Positions 8,878 through 17,123 of a stretch of DNA of 33,658 nucleotides are shown piece after piece. Within the stretch, counting starts at the first letter, position 1. Every line of letters begins with the position of its first letter. The notes beneath the pieces were generated by a model. That model was given only the letters and a program-made list of their open reading frames with translations. It did not search any database and was not told the origin of the DNA. Source of the DNA: Rubrobacteraceae bacterium (GTDB lineage Bacteria > Actinomycetota > Rubrobacteria > Rubrobacterales > Rubrobacteraceae); NCBI GenBank assembly GCA_030447045.1, contig JAUJMB010000002.1, positions 1 through 33,658 on the forward strand, given 5' to 3'. The position numbers and the translations under genes are program-made.

Positions 8878-10260
8878 TTGAACTTTCCCGAAGGCTTTTT
8901 GTGGGGGGCTGCGACGGCCTCGTACCAGATCGAGGGCGCCGCGAACGAGGGCGGCCGAGGACCGTCGATCTGGGACACCTTCTCCCGCACGCCGGGCAAG
9001 GTGCTGCACGGCGACACGGGGGACATCGCCTGCGACCACTACAACCGCCTGGAAGAGGACCTCGACCTGATGGCCGAGGTCGGGCTGCAGGCCTACCGCT
9101 TCTCCGTCGCCTGGCCCCGCATCCAACCGGACGGGAGCGGGCCGGTGAATCAGGAGGGCCTGGACTTCTACCGGCGGCTCGTCGACGGCCTCAGAGAGAG
9201 ATCCATCGAGCCGATGCTCACGCTCTACCACTGGGACCTGCCCCAGGCGCTCCAGGACGGGGGCGGCTGGACGAGCCGGGAGACGGCCGAGCGGTTCGCG
9301 GAGTACACGGAGATCGTCTACGGGGCGCTCTCGGATTCTGTGCCGTACTGGATCACCCTGAACGAGCCCTGGGTCTCCGCCTGGCTGGGCCACGGCTACG
9401 GCCTGCACGCCCCCGGCCTGAGGGACCCGAACGCGGCCCTCGCGGCCACCCACCACCTCCTGCTCGGCCACGCCCTCGCGATGGAGCGGATGCGCTCGAT
9501 GGGGAGTCCCGGGGACGGAAACCAGCTCGGCGTCACGCTGAACCTTCACCCGGCGCACTCCGGGCGAGACCGCGAGGCGGACCGCGAGGCCGCCCGGAGG
9601 GTGGACGGCCAGGCCAACCGCCTCTACCTCGACCCGCTCTTCCGCGGCTCGTACCCGGAGGACGTGTTCTCCTACTACCGCGAGAGCGGCGCCGACCTAT
9701 CCTTTGTCCAGGACGGGGACCTGCAGAAGATCTCCGCCCCCTTGGATTTCCTCGGCGTCAACTACTACTTCCGCCACATGGTCAGGGACGCGCCGGAGGA
9801 GGCCCACTCCGAGGTGCCCTTCTCGGACCTCAACGCCAGGCCCATCGTGCCGCACGCGGGAGAGAAGACCGCGATGGGCTGGCCCGTCGAGCCCGAGGGC
9901 CTCACGGAGATGCTCGTGCGGATCAAGGACGAGTACGCCGACCTCCCCCTCTACGTCACGGAGAACGGCCGCGCCGTCCACGACTACGTGGACCCCGAGG
10001 GCGGCGTGGACGACGAGGAGCGCATCTCCTACCTCGACGCCCACTTCCGGGCCGCCCACGACGCGATAGAGCGGGGCGCCGACCTGCGCGGCTACATGGT
10101 CTGGTCGTTCCTGGACAACTTCGAGTGGGCCGAGGGGTACTCGAAGCGCTTTGGACTCGTCTTCGTGGACTACGGTACCCAGAGGCGCGTCCCGAAGGCG
10201 AGCGCCCGCTGGTACTCTGAGGTCATAGGACGCAACGGTCTGGAGGAGCCGGCCAGTTGA
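8878..10260 (+). CDS. beta-glucosidase, glycoside hydrolase family 1
   Basis: A 460-aa GH1 enzyme of standard length. [19 protein letters not shown] is the N-terminal family signature. The acid/base Glu is E163 in TLNEPW, and the nucleophile is E362 in [17 protein letters not shown] (411-421) forms the aglycone/glycone pocket. Start TTG 8878 follows AGAGGAGGCAGGGGC; a long open frame continues upstream but overlaps the GH5 gene and has no homology. With no signal peptide it acts in the cytoplasm, releasing monosaccharide (usually glucose or galactose) from imported beta-glycosides, after or beside the GH5 enzyme. Confidence 0.95.
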   Translation: MNFPEGFLWGAATASYQIEGAANEGGRGPSIWDTFSRTPGKVLHGDTGDIACDHYNRLEEDLDLMAEVGLQAYRFSVAWPRIQPDGSGPVNQEGLDFYRRLVDGLRERSIEPMLTLYHWDLPQALQDGGGWTSRETAERFAEYTEIVYGALSDSVPYWITLNEPWVSAWLGHGYGLHAPGLRDPNAALAATHHLLLGHALAMERMRSMGSPGDGNQLGVTLNLHPAHSGRDREADREAARRVDGQANRLYLDPLFRGSYPEDVFSYYRESGADLSFVQDGDLQKISAPLDFLGVNYYFRHMVRDAPEEAHSEVPFSDLNARPIVPHAGEKTAMGWPVEPEGLTEMLVRIKDEYADLPLYVTENGRAVHDYVDPEGGVDDEERISYLDAHFRAAHDAIERGADLRGYMVWSFLDNFEWAEGYSKRFGLVFVDYGTQRRVPKASARWYSEVIGRNGLEEPAS

Positions 10261-10925
10261 GGCTGCTGCTGGTGCGCCACGGCGAGACCGAGGGCAACGT
10301 AAGCCGGAGGCTCCAGGGTGCGGACGACCCTCTGACGGAGCGCGGGCGGCGGCAGGCGGAGGAGATCGCGGCGCATCTCTCCGGACGGGACGACGTCGTG
10401 GCGCTCTACGCCAGCCCGTACCGGCGGGCCTTCGACACGGCGCGCGCCATCGGCGGCGCTCTGGGGCTGGAGCCCGAGCCGCGCCCGGCGCTCGCCGAGT
10501 TGGACGTGGGGGACGCCGCAGGATACCGCTTCGAGGCGTGGGTGGAGAAGTTTCCCGAGGAGGCCGAGCGCTTCAGGACGGAGGGGGTCCAGTACTCCTG
10601 GCCCGGAGGGGAGAGCGGTCTGGACCTCTCCGCGCGCACCGAGGGGGAGATCGAGGGCATCATCCGGGCCCACGGCGGCGAGGCCGGGGCGGTGGTCATC
10701 GTCTCCCACGGGGGCGCGCTCGCCTGGATCATCGCGCACCTCCTCGGCGAGCCCGAGGGGGAGTGGCCCTACAGCTACGCCAGGCTCGACAACTGCTCCA
10801 TCACGGAGGCGGAGATACCTGCCGGCGGCAAGGGGCCCGCGAGGTTCCTCTACACCAACGAGGTGGGTCACCTCTCGCCCGACCCCGAAGAGGAGGCCGC
10901 CACGGGCCACGATCCCGTAGACTGA
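10257..10925 (+). CDS. histidine phosphatase family protein (phosphoglycerate mutase-like)
   Basis: A 222-aa member of the histidine phosphatase superfamily. [12 protein letters not shown] (4-15) holds the phosphorylated His of the RHG motif, and [10 protein letters not shown] carries the second catalytic His. Start TTG 10257 overlaps the TGA of the GH1 gene (TTGA), so the two are translationally coupled. The family includes mutases and broad-range sugar-phosphate phosphatases; the operon context favours a phosphatase acting on a phosphorylated sugar or regulatory ester, but this is inference. Confidence 0.9.
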   Translation: MRLLLVRHGETEGNVSRRLQGADDPLTERGRRQAEEIAAHLSGRDDVVALYASPYRRAFDTARAIGGALGLEPEPRPALAELDVGDAAGYRFEAWVEKFPEEAERFRTEGVQYSWPGGESGLDLSARTEGEIEGIIRAHGGEAGAVVIVSHGGALAWIIAHLLGEPEGEWPYSYARLDNCSITEAEIPAGGKGPARFLYTNEVGHLSPDPEEEAATGHDPVD

Positions 10926-10958
10926 CCGGCGCACGAGATTCAGAACTAGGAGAGAGAT

Positions 10959-11945
10959 TTGAACTACCGTAGCCTGGGAGAGACCGGGATGAGGGTGTCC
11001 GAGATCAGCCTCGGCACCTGGGCCTTCGGCGGCGACTGGGGGACCGTCGGCGAGGACGACGCCTACGCCGCCCTCAACCGCGCGGTAGACCTCGGCGTCA
11101 ACTTCCTGGACACCGCCGACGTCTACGGCGACGGCCGCAGCGAGAAGCTTGTCGGCAGGCTCCTCAAGGACCGCCCGAACGACGAGATCTTCGTCGCCAC
11201 CAAAGCCGGCCGCCGCCTGGACCCGCACACCGCAGAAGGCTACAACGCCGAAAACCTCTCGGCCTTCGTCGACCGAAGCCTCCGGAACCTCGGCGTCGAG
11301 GCGCTGGACCTGCTCCAGCTCCACTGCCCGCCCACGGAGGCGTATCGCCAGGATTCCACCTTCGAGGCGCTGGATGAGTTGCAGCGGGTTGGCAAGATCA
11401 AGAACCATGGCGTGAGCGTGGAGAAGGTCGAGGAGGCGCGGATGGCGCTGGATTATCCCGGGGTCAGGACCGTCCAGATCATCTTCAACGTCTTCCGCCA
11501 GAAGCCCGTCGAGGAGTTCTTCCCGCTCGCCGAGGAGCGCAACATAGGCGTCCTGGCCCGCGTGCCGCTCGCGAGCGGCCTCCTCTCCGGCAAGATGAGC
11601 GCGGAGAGGGCCTTCGACGCCTCCGACCACAGGCACTTCAACCGCAACGGCGAGGCCTTCGACCGGGGCGAGACGTTCTCCGGCGTGAACTTCGAGACGG
11701 GGCTGCGGGCGGCGGAGAAGCTCAAGGAGTTCGTGCCGGAGGGGCACACGCTCGCGCAGTTCGCGCTGCGCTGGATCCTGATGCACCCGGCCGTCTCTTG
11801 CGCCATCCCCGGCGGCAAGAACCCGGCCCAGGTCGAGGACAACGTCGCCGCCGCCGAGATGCCCCCGCTCTCCGACGAGGCGATGCGCCGGGCACGGGAG
11901 CTCTACGACGCCGAGATACGGCCCGAGGTCCACCACCTCTGGTAG
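10959..11945 (+). CDS. aldo/keto reductase
   Basis: A 328-aa NADP-dependent TIM-barrel oxidoreductase. The catalytic tetrad is visible: D51 and Y56 in FLDTADVYGDGRSE, K82 in VATKAG, and H122 in LQLHCPP. WILMHPAVSCAIPGGKNPAQVEDN near the C-terminus is the cofactor-binding part. Start TTG 10959 follows AGGAGAGAGATT. It is the last plus-strand gene of the LacI-controlled operon. Such AKRs act on aldoses, keto-sugars or deoxyketo-sugars; substrate unknown. Confidence 0.92.
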   Translation: MNYRSLGETGMRVSEISLGTWAFGGDWGTVGEDDAYAALNRAVDLGVNFLDTADVYGDGRSEKLVGRLLKDRPNDEIFVATKAGRRLDPHTAEGYNAENLSAFVDRSLRNLGVEALDLLQLHCPPTEAYRQDSTFEALDELQRVGKIKNHGVSVEKVEEARMALDYPGVRTVQIIFNVFRQKPVEEFFPLAEERNIGVLARVPLASGLLSGKMSAERAFDASDHRHFNRNGEAFDRGETFSGVNFETGLRAAEKLKEFVPEGHTLAQFALRWILMHPAVSCAIPGGKNPAQVEDNVAAAEMPPLSDEAMRRARELYDAEIRPEVHHLW

Positions 11946-12025
11946 CCCCTACCACATAAGTTTATCCTGGCCTGCATCGCCACCCACGCCGTGCAAGAGA
12001 TACACCGACCTCGGGCCGGGTGGAG

Positions 12026-12361
12026 CTAGGCCCCGGCGGGAGGGGCGGGCTTGGGAAGCGGGAAGAGCCCCAGAAAGCGTTCGAAAGCCGACCGGTCGCC
12101 CTCTATCTTCAGGTCCCCGGACTCTAGGGCCTCGGAGAGGGGACGGCCCGCGTAGACCAGCCCGGCCAGGGTATCGGGGTCGGCCTCGACGATGGCGTCG
12201 GGACCGTCCGCGCCCCCGCGGGAGATATCGAACCGCCCGTCGTCCACCTCGGCGTGGAACCGGTCCTCGCCGAACCTTAGCTCGTAGCTCGCCCTGAGCC
12301 CTTCGGCGGCGCGCGGGACGAACATCGTCCGCAAGGAGAGCACCAGGGAGTCGGCGTGATG
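12026..12361 (-). pseudogene. fragment: SCP2 sterol-carrier-type domain, probably from an HxlR-SCP2 regulator
   Basis: Read on the minus strand, the frame gives about 110 aa: HADSLVLSLRTMF, ELRFGEDRF, then GRPLSEALESGDLKIEGD and ERFLGLFPLP before the stop. This pattern matches the SCP2-like C-terminal domain that actinobacteria carry on HxlR/winged-helix regulators. The expected N-terminal DNA-binding domain is missing. The homology stops at about 12361, where an unrelated fragment on the opposite strand begins. A short protein from the internal ATG at 12295 is possible. I infer a truncated, probably dead gene. Confidence 0.6.
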
Positions 12362-12511
12362 GGGGACCTGGCCGGCCTCCCGAACTCCCAACTGGCGGTG
12401 CTCCCCGGGACTACGCACTTCATCCCCCCCGGCAGTGGGATCCTGGACCGCCACGATTGGCTGCTGGCGATGATCCCGCCGTTCCTCGACGCGCCCATAC
12501 CGGAGGATTAG
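12359..12511 (+). pseudogene. fragment: C-terminus of an alpha/beta hydrolase
   Basis: The 50 codons give NSQLAVLPGTTHFIPPG, then DRHDWLLAMIPPFLDAP and a stop. This is the C-terminal end of alpha/beta hydrolase fold proteins: the catalytic His sits in the PGTTH segment, followed by the closing helix. The other two thirds of such a gene, including the nucleophile elbow, are absent; instead the fragment abuts the minus-strand SCP2 fragment. The ATG at 12359 is accidental; there is no ribosome site. Confidence 0.6.
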
Positions 12512-12564
12512 GGGCAGAGGCGCTGGCGCTTCTAGGGACCGAGGACGGCGGTCGATCCCCGACG

Positions 12565-12693
12565 GATCGATATCTGTTCCCCAATATCCCCCGAATGGGT
12601 GAGGGTAGCGGCACGACGATAGCCTATAACTACGCGGACGCCAAGGGACGGCTCGAAGAGGGGCTGAATTTGTTAGAACCGAGGGAAAAGTGA
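12565..12693 (+). pseudogene. possible C-terminal remnant of a TetR-type regulator
   Basis: The frame ending at 12693 encodes DRYLFPNIPRMGEGSGT and NYADAKGRLEEGLNLLEP. The YPNI-RM ... EEGL-LLL pattern is reminiscent of the C-terminal helix of TetR-family regulators. Its stop overlaps the GTG of the MFS exporter (GTGA), the usual TetR-MFS arrangement. No helix-turn-helix is encoded upstream; that part is replaced by the hydrolase fragment. The assignment is a weak motif impression. Confidence 0.3.
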
Positions 12694-14150
12694 TCGAACC
12701 CGAACCGAGAGCCCGCCGCAAGCGACGTCCCATGGACCGGAGGTGGCTCGCGCTGCTGCTGGTGTGCGCGGCGCAGCTCATGATCGTGCTGGACGGGACC
12801 ATCGTGAACGTGGCGCTGCCCGCGATACAGGGCTCGCTGGCCTTCTCCGAGACGTCGCTCTCCTGGGTGGTGAACGCGTACCTGCTCACCTTCGGCGGCT
12901 TCCTGCTCCTCGGCGGGCGGGCCGGCGACCTCTTCGGCCGGAGGCGGGTGTTCGCCGCGGGTCTCGCCCTCTTCACTTTCGCCTCGCTGCTCTGCGGGCT
13001 CGCGGGCTCCCAGTGGGTGCTCGTGGCGGCGAGGGCGTTGCAGGGGGTGGGGGGCGCGATCATCGCCCCGGCCGCCCTCTCCATCATCATCACGACCTTC
13101 AAGGACCCCAAAGAGCGGGCGCGGGCGATGGGCATCTGGGGGTTCGTCGTCTCCGGAGGGGCCTCCATAGGCGTCCTGCTCGGCGGCGTCCTCACGCAGA
13201 CGATGGGGTGGCCCTGGATCTTCTTCGTCAACATCCCCGTCGGCATCGTGGCCTTCGCCCTCTGCGGTCCTCTCCTGGACCCCGACCTCAAACCGGACCT
13301 CTCCGGCGGCTTCGACCTGCCCGGGGCGTTCCTCGTCACGGCCTCCATCGTGGCGGCCGTCTACGCTATCGTCGGCGCCGGCACCAACCCGCCCGCCGTG
13401 ACGGTTCTCCTACTGCTCGGGGCCACGGCTCTCATGGGCGGCTTCCTGGCCGTCGAGCGTCGCGCCAAGGCGCCGCTCGTGCCCCCCGGCGTCTTCTCCC
13501 GCTCGCGCAACCTCGCCGCGAGCAACGTGATCATGGCCCTCGCCGTCGTTGGGATGGTGGGGTGGTTCTTCTTCAGCGCCCTCTACCTCCAGAGGGTGCT
13601 CGGCTACGACTCGCTGGCCACGGGCCTCGCATACCTGCCGGCGACCATCGCGCTGGGGGTGATCTCGCAAGGCCCCTCCGCAGCCGCCGTAGACCGCTTC
13701 GGCATGAAGCCGACCATAATCGGGGGGCTGGGCATGATGGCCCTCGGCCTCCTGCTCTTCGCGCGGGCTCCGGTCGGAGGAAGCTTTCTGCTGGACGTGC
13801 TGCCGGGGATGCTCGTTCTCGGGGCGGGCGCGTCGTTCGCGTTCATGGCCGTGATCCTGGCCTCCACCACCGGCGTCCCCGAGAACGAGGCCGGCCTCGC
13901 ATCCGGCCTCGTCAACACCTCCCAGCAGATGGGCGGGGCTTTAGGCCTCGCCGCGCTCGCCGCCGCGGCCGCCGCCTACACCGCGCTCCGCGACGGACCA
14001 ACCCTGGCCGCCCTCAACTCCGGCTACCACGCCGCCTTCCTCGCGGGCGCCGTGTGCGTCCTCGTAGGCATCCTGATCGCGGCCGCCCTGCTCGAGGGCG
14101 CGCCCCCGGGCGACAGAACCGCGCAACCCCAGGACCCCGCCGCCCGCTGA
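12690..14150 (+). CDS. MFS transporter, DHA2 (EmrB/QacA) type, 14 TM
   Basis: A 486-aa integral membrane protein with about 14 hydrophobic segments. LDGTIVNVALPAIQ in the first span is the DHA2 motif, GGRAGDLFGRRRVF is the loop 2-3 motif A, and the fourth span carries ALQGVGGAIIAPAALS. These features mark proton-driven drug or metabolite exporters. GTG 12690 overlaps the preceding stop; ATG 12732 (MDRRWLALLL) is an alternative that removes a basic leader. The regulator that would normally precede it appears to be destroyed, so its expression may be unregulated. The substrate is not predictable. Confidence 0.93.
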   Translation: MIEPEPRARRKRRPMDRRWLALLLVCAAQLMIVLDGTIVNVALPAIQGSLAFSETSLSWVVNAYLLTFGGFLLLGGRAGDLFGRRRVFAAGLALFTFASLLCGLAGSQWVLVAARALQGVGGAIIAPAALSIIITTFKDPKERARAMGIWGFVVSGGASIGVLLGGVLTQTMGWPWIFFVNIPVGIVAFALCGPLLDPDLKPDLSGGFDLPGAFLVTASIVAAVYAIVGAGTNPPAVTVLLLLGATALMGGFLAVERRAKAPLVPPGVFSRSRNLAASNVIMALAVVGMVGWFFFSALYLQRVLGYDSLATGLAYLPATIALGVISQGPSAAAVDRFGMKPTIIGGLGMMALGLLLFARAPVGGSFLLDVLPGMLVLGAGASFAFMAVILASTTGVPENEAGLASGLVNTSQQMGGALGLAALAAAAAAYTALRDGPTLAALNSGYHAAFLAGAVCVLVGILIAAALLEGAPPGDRTAQPQDPAAR

Positions 14151-14172
14151 CACGACCGCCATCGATCCCGAT

Positions 14173-14199
14173 CCGCGCCGGCAGCCCGTGCCGGCGCGG
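14173..14199. terminator. strong hairpin after the MFS gene
   Basis: CCGCGCCGGCA (14173-14183) and TGCCGGCGCGG (14189-14199) form a perfect 11-bp stem with a 5-nt loop, 23 nt after the MFS stop. No clear U run follows, as is common in GC-rich actinobacteria. Confidence 0.55.
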
Positions 14200-14235
14200 G
14201 CGTGGGAAGGGTTCTCCCGGACCATCCCGGCCTGC

Positions 14236-14241
14236 TATATT
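14236..14241 (+). promoter_or_regulatory. candidate -10 of the GH2 gene
   Basis: TATATT matches the -10 consensus at five of six positions in an otherwise GC-rich gap. The best -35 is weak (TTCTCC at 14212-14217, 18-nt spacer). Confidence 0.4.
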
Positions 14242-14284
14242 GCCCCGACGCCCAGCGTTCGCTTTTTGGAAGGGGAGAGCATCC

Positions 14285-16075
14285 GTGAGCACCGTACCGC
14301 GTCCCGACTACCCGCGCCCGCAGTTCCGCCGAGAGGGCTGGACGAACCTCAACGGCGAGTGGCGCTTCGCCTTTGACGACGGCGACGTCGGGCGCGCGCA
14401 GGGCTGGCAGAACGTCGCCGGCGGCCCCGACGGTTCCCCTTTCGACCTCACCATAACCGTCCCCTTCAGCTACCAATCCAAGCTCTCCGGGATAGGCGAG
14501 AGGGACTTCCACGACGTCGTCTGGTACGCAAGGACGTTCGAGCATTCGCCCGGGGACGACGAGCGCCTGCTCCTCCACTTCGGGGCGGTGGACTACCGGG
14601 CCGAGGTCTGGGTCAACGGGGCGCACGTCGCCACGCACGAGGGCGGGCACACGCCGTTCTCCGCGGACGTCACGTTCGCCCTGCGGGAGGGGGAGAACGT
14701 GCTGGTCGTCAGGGCGGAGGATCCTTCCACGGACGCGACGATCCCGCGCGGCAAGCAGTACTGGAAGGAGAAGTCCGAGGGGATCTTCTACACCCGCACC
14801 ACCGGCATCTGGCAGACGGTCTGGCTCGAGCCGGTCAGCCGCCGCCGGGTCGGCTCCCTGCGCCTGACCCCCGACGTGGACGACGCCAGCGTTGATATCG
14901 AGGCCGGCGTCGAGGGCTTCGGGCCTGGCATGACCCTGCGTCTGGTCGTCTCCTTTGATGGGAACGAGGTGCTCGACGATAGGGTGACGGTTACCTCCCC
15001 CGTGGTGCGGCGGCGCCTGCCCCTGATCCGGGCCGGCGAGGCCCCCGACACGCCCCACCTCTCCCGGTGGCCCGGCGCCAACCTCTGGAGCCCGGAAGAA
15101 CCGAACCTCTACGACCTCAGCCTGGAGCTGCTAGGCGCGAACGGCGAGACGCTCGACGCCGTGGACGCCTACTTCGGCGTGCGCAAGGTGGAGACCAGGG
15201 ACGGCAGGGTCTACCTGAACAACCGCCCCCTCTACCAGCGCCTCGTCCTCGACCAGGGCTACTTCCCGGACGGCATCCTCACCGCCCCCACGGACGACGA
15301 CCTCCGCGGGGACATCGAGTTCGCAAAGGCGATGGGCTTCAACGGCGCGCGCAAGCACCAGAAGATCGAGGACCCGCGGTGGCTGTACTGGGCGGACACT
15401 CTGGGCTTCCTCGTCTGGGGCGAGATGGCGAACTCCTACCAGTACTCCGATGACTCCGTCCGGCGTATAACCGCCGAGTGGCAGGAGGCCGTCAGGCGCG
15501 ACTACAACCACCCCTGCATCGTCGCGTGGGTCCCGATGAACGAGAGCTGGGGCGTCCCCAGCCTCGCTACGGACCCCGCGCAGCGGGAGCACCTGCTCGC
15601 CCTCTACCACCTCACCCGTTCGCTGGACGGGACGCGCCCCGTCGTCTCCAACGACGGCTGGGAGCACGCCCTCACGGACCTCTGCAACATCCACGACTAC
15701 CGCGACGCGGCGGCCCTCGCAAAGACCTACGTCACGCCCGAGTCCTCCGTCTCCGCCGCCCCCGTGGGGCGCCCGATCTACGCCCCGGGGCACGGCTACC
15801 GCGGCGAGCCCATCCTCGTCACGGAGTTCGGCGGCATCGCCTTCGCCGGGGAAGAGGGCGGCTGGGGCTACTCCACCGTCGCCAACGCAGAGGACTTCCT
15901 GGCTCGCTACGAGGCCATGATCGAGGCCCTCCTGGCGTGCGACCCGGTCCAGGGCTTCTGCTACACGCAGCTCACGGACGTCGAGCAGGAGGTCAACGGC
16001 CTCCTGACCTACGACCGGAAGCCCAAGGCGAACCTCGAAAAGATCCGCGCTATCACGGCCAGAGGGAGACCCTAG
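14285..16075 (+). CDS. glycoside hydrolase family 2 (beta-galactosidase/beta-glucuronidase-like), cytoplasmic
   Basis: A 596-aa GH2 enzyme. Residues about 1-185 form the jelly-roll sugar-binding domain (FREGWTNLNGEWRF; VWYARTF; YRAEVWVNG), about 186-300 the Ig-like domain, and the rest the TIM barrel. The acid/base Glu is E420 in VPMNESWG, and the nucleophile is E514 in LVTEFGG. The C-terminal small-chain domains of LacZ are absent, as in shorter GH2 members. GTG 14285 follows AAGGGGAGAGCATCC. No signal peptide is present, so it acts on an imported glycoside. It stands alone between an MFS exporter and a convergent DeoR gene. Specificity could be galactoside, glucuronide or mannoside. Confidence 0.9.
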   Translation: MSTVPRPDYPRPQFRREGWTNLNGEWRFAFDDGDVGRAQGWQNVAGGPDGSPFDLTITVPFSYQSKLSGIGERDFHDVVWYARTFEHSPGDDERLLLHFGAVDYRAEVWVNGAHVATHEGGHTPFSADVTFALREGENVLVVRAEDPSTDATIPRGKQYWKEKSEGIFYTRTTGIWQTVWLEPVSRRRVGSLRLTPDVDDASVDIEAGVEGFGPGMTLRLVVSFDGNEVLDDRVTVTSPVVRRRLPLIRAGEAPDTPHLSRWPGANLWSPEEPNLYDLSLELLGANGETLDAVDAYFGVRKVETRDGRVYLNNRPLYQRLVLDQGYFPDGILTAPTDDDLRGDIEFAKAMGFNGARKHQKIEDPRWLYWADTLGFLVWGEMANSYQYSDDSVRRITAEWQEAVRRDYNHPCIVAWVPMNESWGVPSLATDPAQREHLLALYHLTRSLDGTRPVVSNDGWEHALTDLCNIHDYRDAAALAKTYVTPESSVSAAPVGRPIYAPGHGYRGEPILVTEFGGIAFAGEEGGWGYSTVANAEDFLARYEAMIEALLACDPVQGFCYTQLTDVEQEVNGLLTYDRKPKANLEKIRAITARGRP

Positions 16076-16110
16076 CGCCCACCGGCCGACAAAAGGCGCC
16101 GCCCATCGTA

Positions 16111-16132
16111 GGGGCGGGTTCTAAACCCGCCC
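16111..16132. repeat. REP-like palindrome between convergent genes
   Basis: GGGCGGGTT (16112-16120), loop CTA, and AACCCGCCC (16124-16132) form a perfect 9-bp stem, preceded by CGTAGG. The form (GTAGGGGCGGGTT...AACCCGCCC) resembles dispersed REP-type palindromes found between genes in many bacteria. It may also act as a bidirectional terminator for the GH2 and DeoR genes. There is no U tract. Confidence 0.45.
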
Positions 16133-16200
16133 GCGCCACGGAGAAGGCCGAAACCGAAAGACCCGCGTTGTGGGGGCGGGGCGCAGAGCACCCGACCGGC

Positions 16201-16968
16201 CTATTCGGCGACGACCACGCGGACGCCGGCGAGTCCTATCTCGCGCAGCACCTCGGGCGGGGCCACCCCGTCCGTGACGAGGACGTTCACCCTGTCGAGC
16301 GGGACGATCTTGGCGAGCGCCACCACGCCGAGCTTGGTGTGGTCGGCGACGACCACCACCCTCTGGGCGGCCTCGACGAGGCAGCGATCGGTCTCCGCCT
16401 CGGCGGTGTTCGGCGTGGTGAGCCCGGCGTCCGGGTGGACGCCGTGGGCCCCCAGAAAGAGCACGTCGGCGTTGAGCGTCCTGATCGTCCGGTCGGCGAA
16501 GGGCCCGACGAGGGCGTCGGACGGGGTGCGGAAGGAGCCGCCGGAGAGCAGGATCTTCTCCCAGCCCGCCTCCTGGAGCGTGAGCGCGATGTTGGTCGAG
16601 TTGGTGACGAACGTCAGATCCTTGTGCCCCCGTCCCAGCGCCTCCGCCACGTGCCAGGTCGTCGTCCCCGCGCTGAACGCTACCGTGTCGCCGTCCTCGA
16701 CCAGCCGCATCGCCGCCCGCGCTATGGCCTCCTTCTCCGGGCGGTTCAGCGCCCGCTTCTGGACGAAGTGCGGCTCCGAGGCGGTCTTCGGGACGGGCAC
16801 AGCCCCGCCGTGGACCTTCCGCAAAAGGTTGCGCGCGGAGAGCTCCTCCAGGTCGCGCCTTACCGTCATGTCCGAGACCCGCAGCCGCTCGGAGAGGGCC
16901 GAGACGGAGACGCCACCGGCGGTCTCCAACTCGTCTAGTATCGCCCTTCGCCTCTGCTCCGCCAGCAC
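16201..16968 (-). CDS. DeoR/GlpR family transcriptional regulator
   Basis: A 255-aa regulator. The N-terminal DeoR helix-turn-helix is LAEQRRRAILDELE...VSALSERLRVSDMTVRRDLEEL (about 2-47), followed by KVHGGAV, and the C-terminal domain has the phosphosugar-sensor fold of the family (FSAGTTTWHVAEAL, LGAHGVHPDAGLT). GTG 16968 was chosen because GGGAGG lies six bases upstream; a longer frame to 17040 has no homology. It is divergent from the second CUT1 importer at 17124, with repeated AACAAA/TTTGTT elements between. DeoR proteins are usually repressors released by a phosphorylated sugar. Confidence 0.93.
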   Translation of the reverse strand: MLAEQRRRAILDELETAGGVSVSALSERLRVSDMTVRRDLEELSARNLLRKVHGGAVPVPKTASEPHFVQKRALNRPEKEAIARAAMRLVEDGDTVAFSAGTTTWHVAEALGRGHKDLTFVTNSTNIALTLQEAGWEKILLSGGSFRTPSDALVGPFADRTIRTLNADVLFLGAHGVHPDAGLTTPNTAEAETDRCLVEAAQRVVVVADHTKLGVVALAKIVPLDRVNVLVTDGVAPPEVLREIGLAGVRVVVAE

Positions 16969-16998
16969 CGAGGACCTCCCATTAATCCGTCCGGCAAC

Positions 16999-17026
16999 AC
17001 TATAGCGGAGAAAAGATACGAACAAA
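16999..17026 (-). promoter_or_regulatory. candidate promoter of the deoR-family gene
   Basis: On the minus strand TATAGT (17004-16999) matches the -10 consensus at five of six positions. TTTGTT (17026-17021) lies 16 nt upstream as a weak -35 and is itself one of the AACAAA/TTTGTT repeats, so regulator binding would cover it. Confidence 0.5.
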
Positions 17027-17067
17027 ACACCTGTTAACAAACGTTGAACTTTGTTGAAGGCGTTGTT
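17021..17067. promoter_or_regulatory. array of AACAAA/TTTGTT half-sites, candidate DeoR operator
   Basis: AACAAA occurs at 17021-17026 and 17036-17041, TTTGTT at 17050-17055 and GTTGTT at 17062-17067. The two halves are arranged symmetrically about 17045 in the divergent gap. Repeated short half-sites in this position are usual for DeoR-family regulators. Confidence 0.5.
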
Positions 17068-17123
17068 AGGCTGCTCCCAAAGCCTCTTGGGGAAGGGGCA
17101 CCCAGTGAGAAGGAGCGTGCGGC

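Noticed and set aside
10170..11936. Long minus-strand open frame (588 codons) opposite the phosphatase and aldo/keto reductase genes
   Set aside because: It is a mirror of two well-supported genes in GC-rich DNA; its translation is low-complexity and shows no family motif.
12026..13348. The whole 440-codon minus-strand frame as one gene
   Set aside because: Only the last 110 codons show SCP2-like sequence; the rest is antisense to the MFS gene.
12743..14284. Upstream extension of the GH2 frame across the MFS gene
   Set aside because: The extension is an arginine-rich shadow of the MFS gene; GH2 homology starts at GTG 14285 with its own ribosome site.
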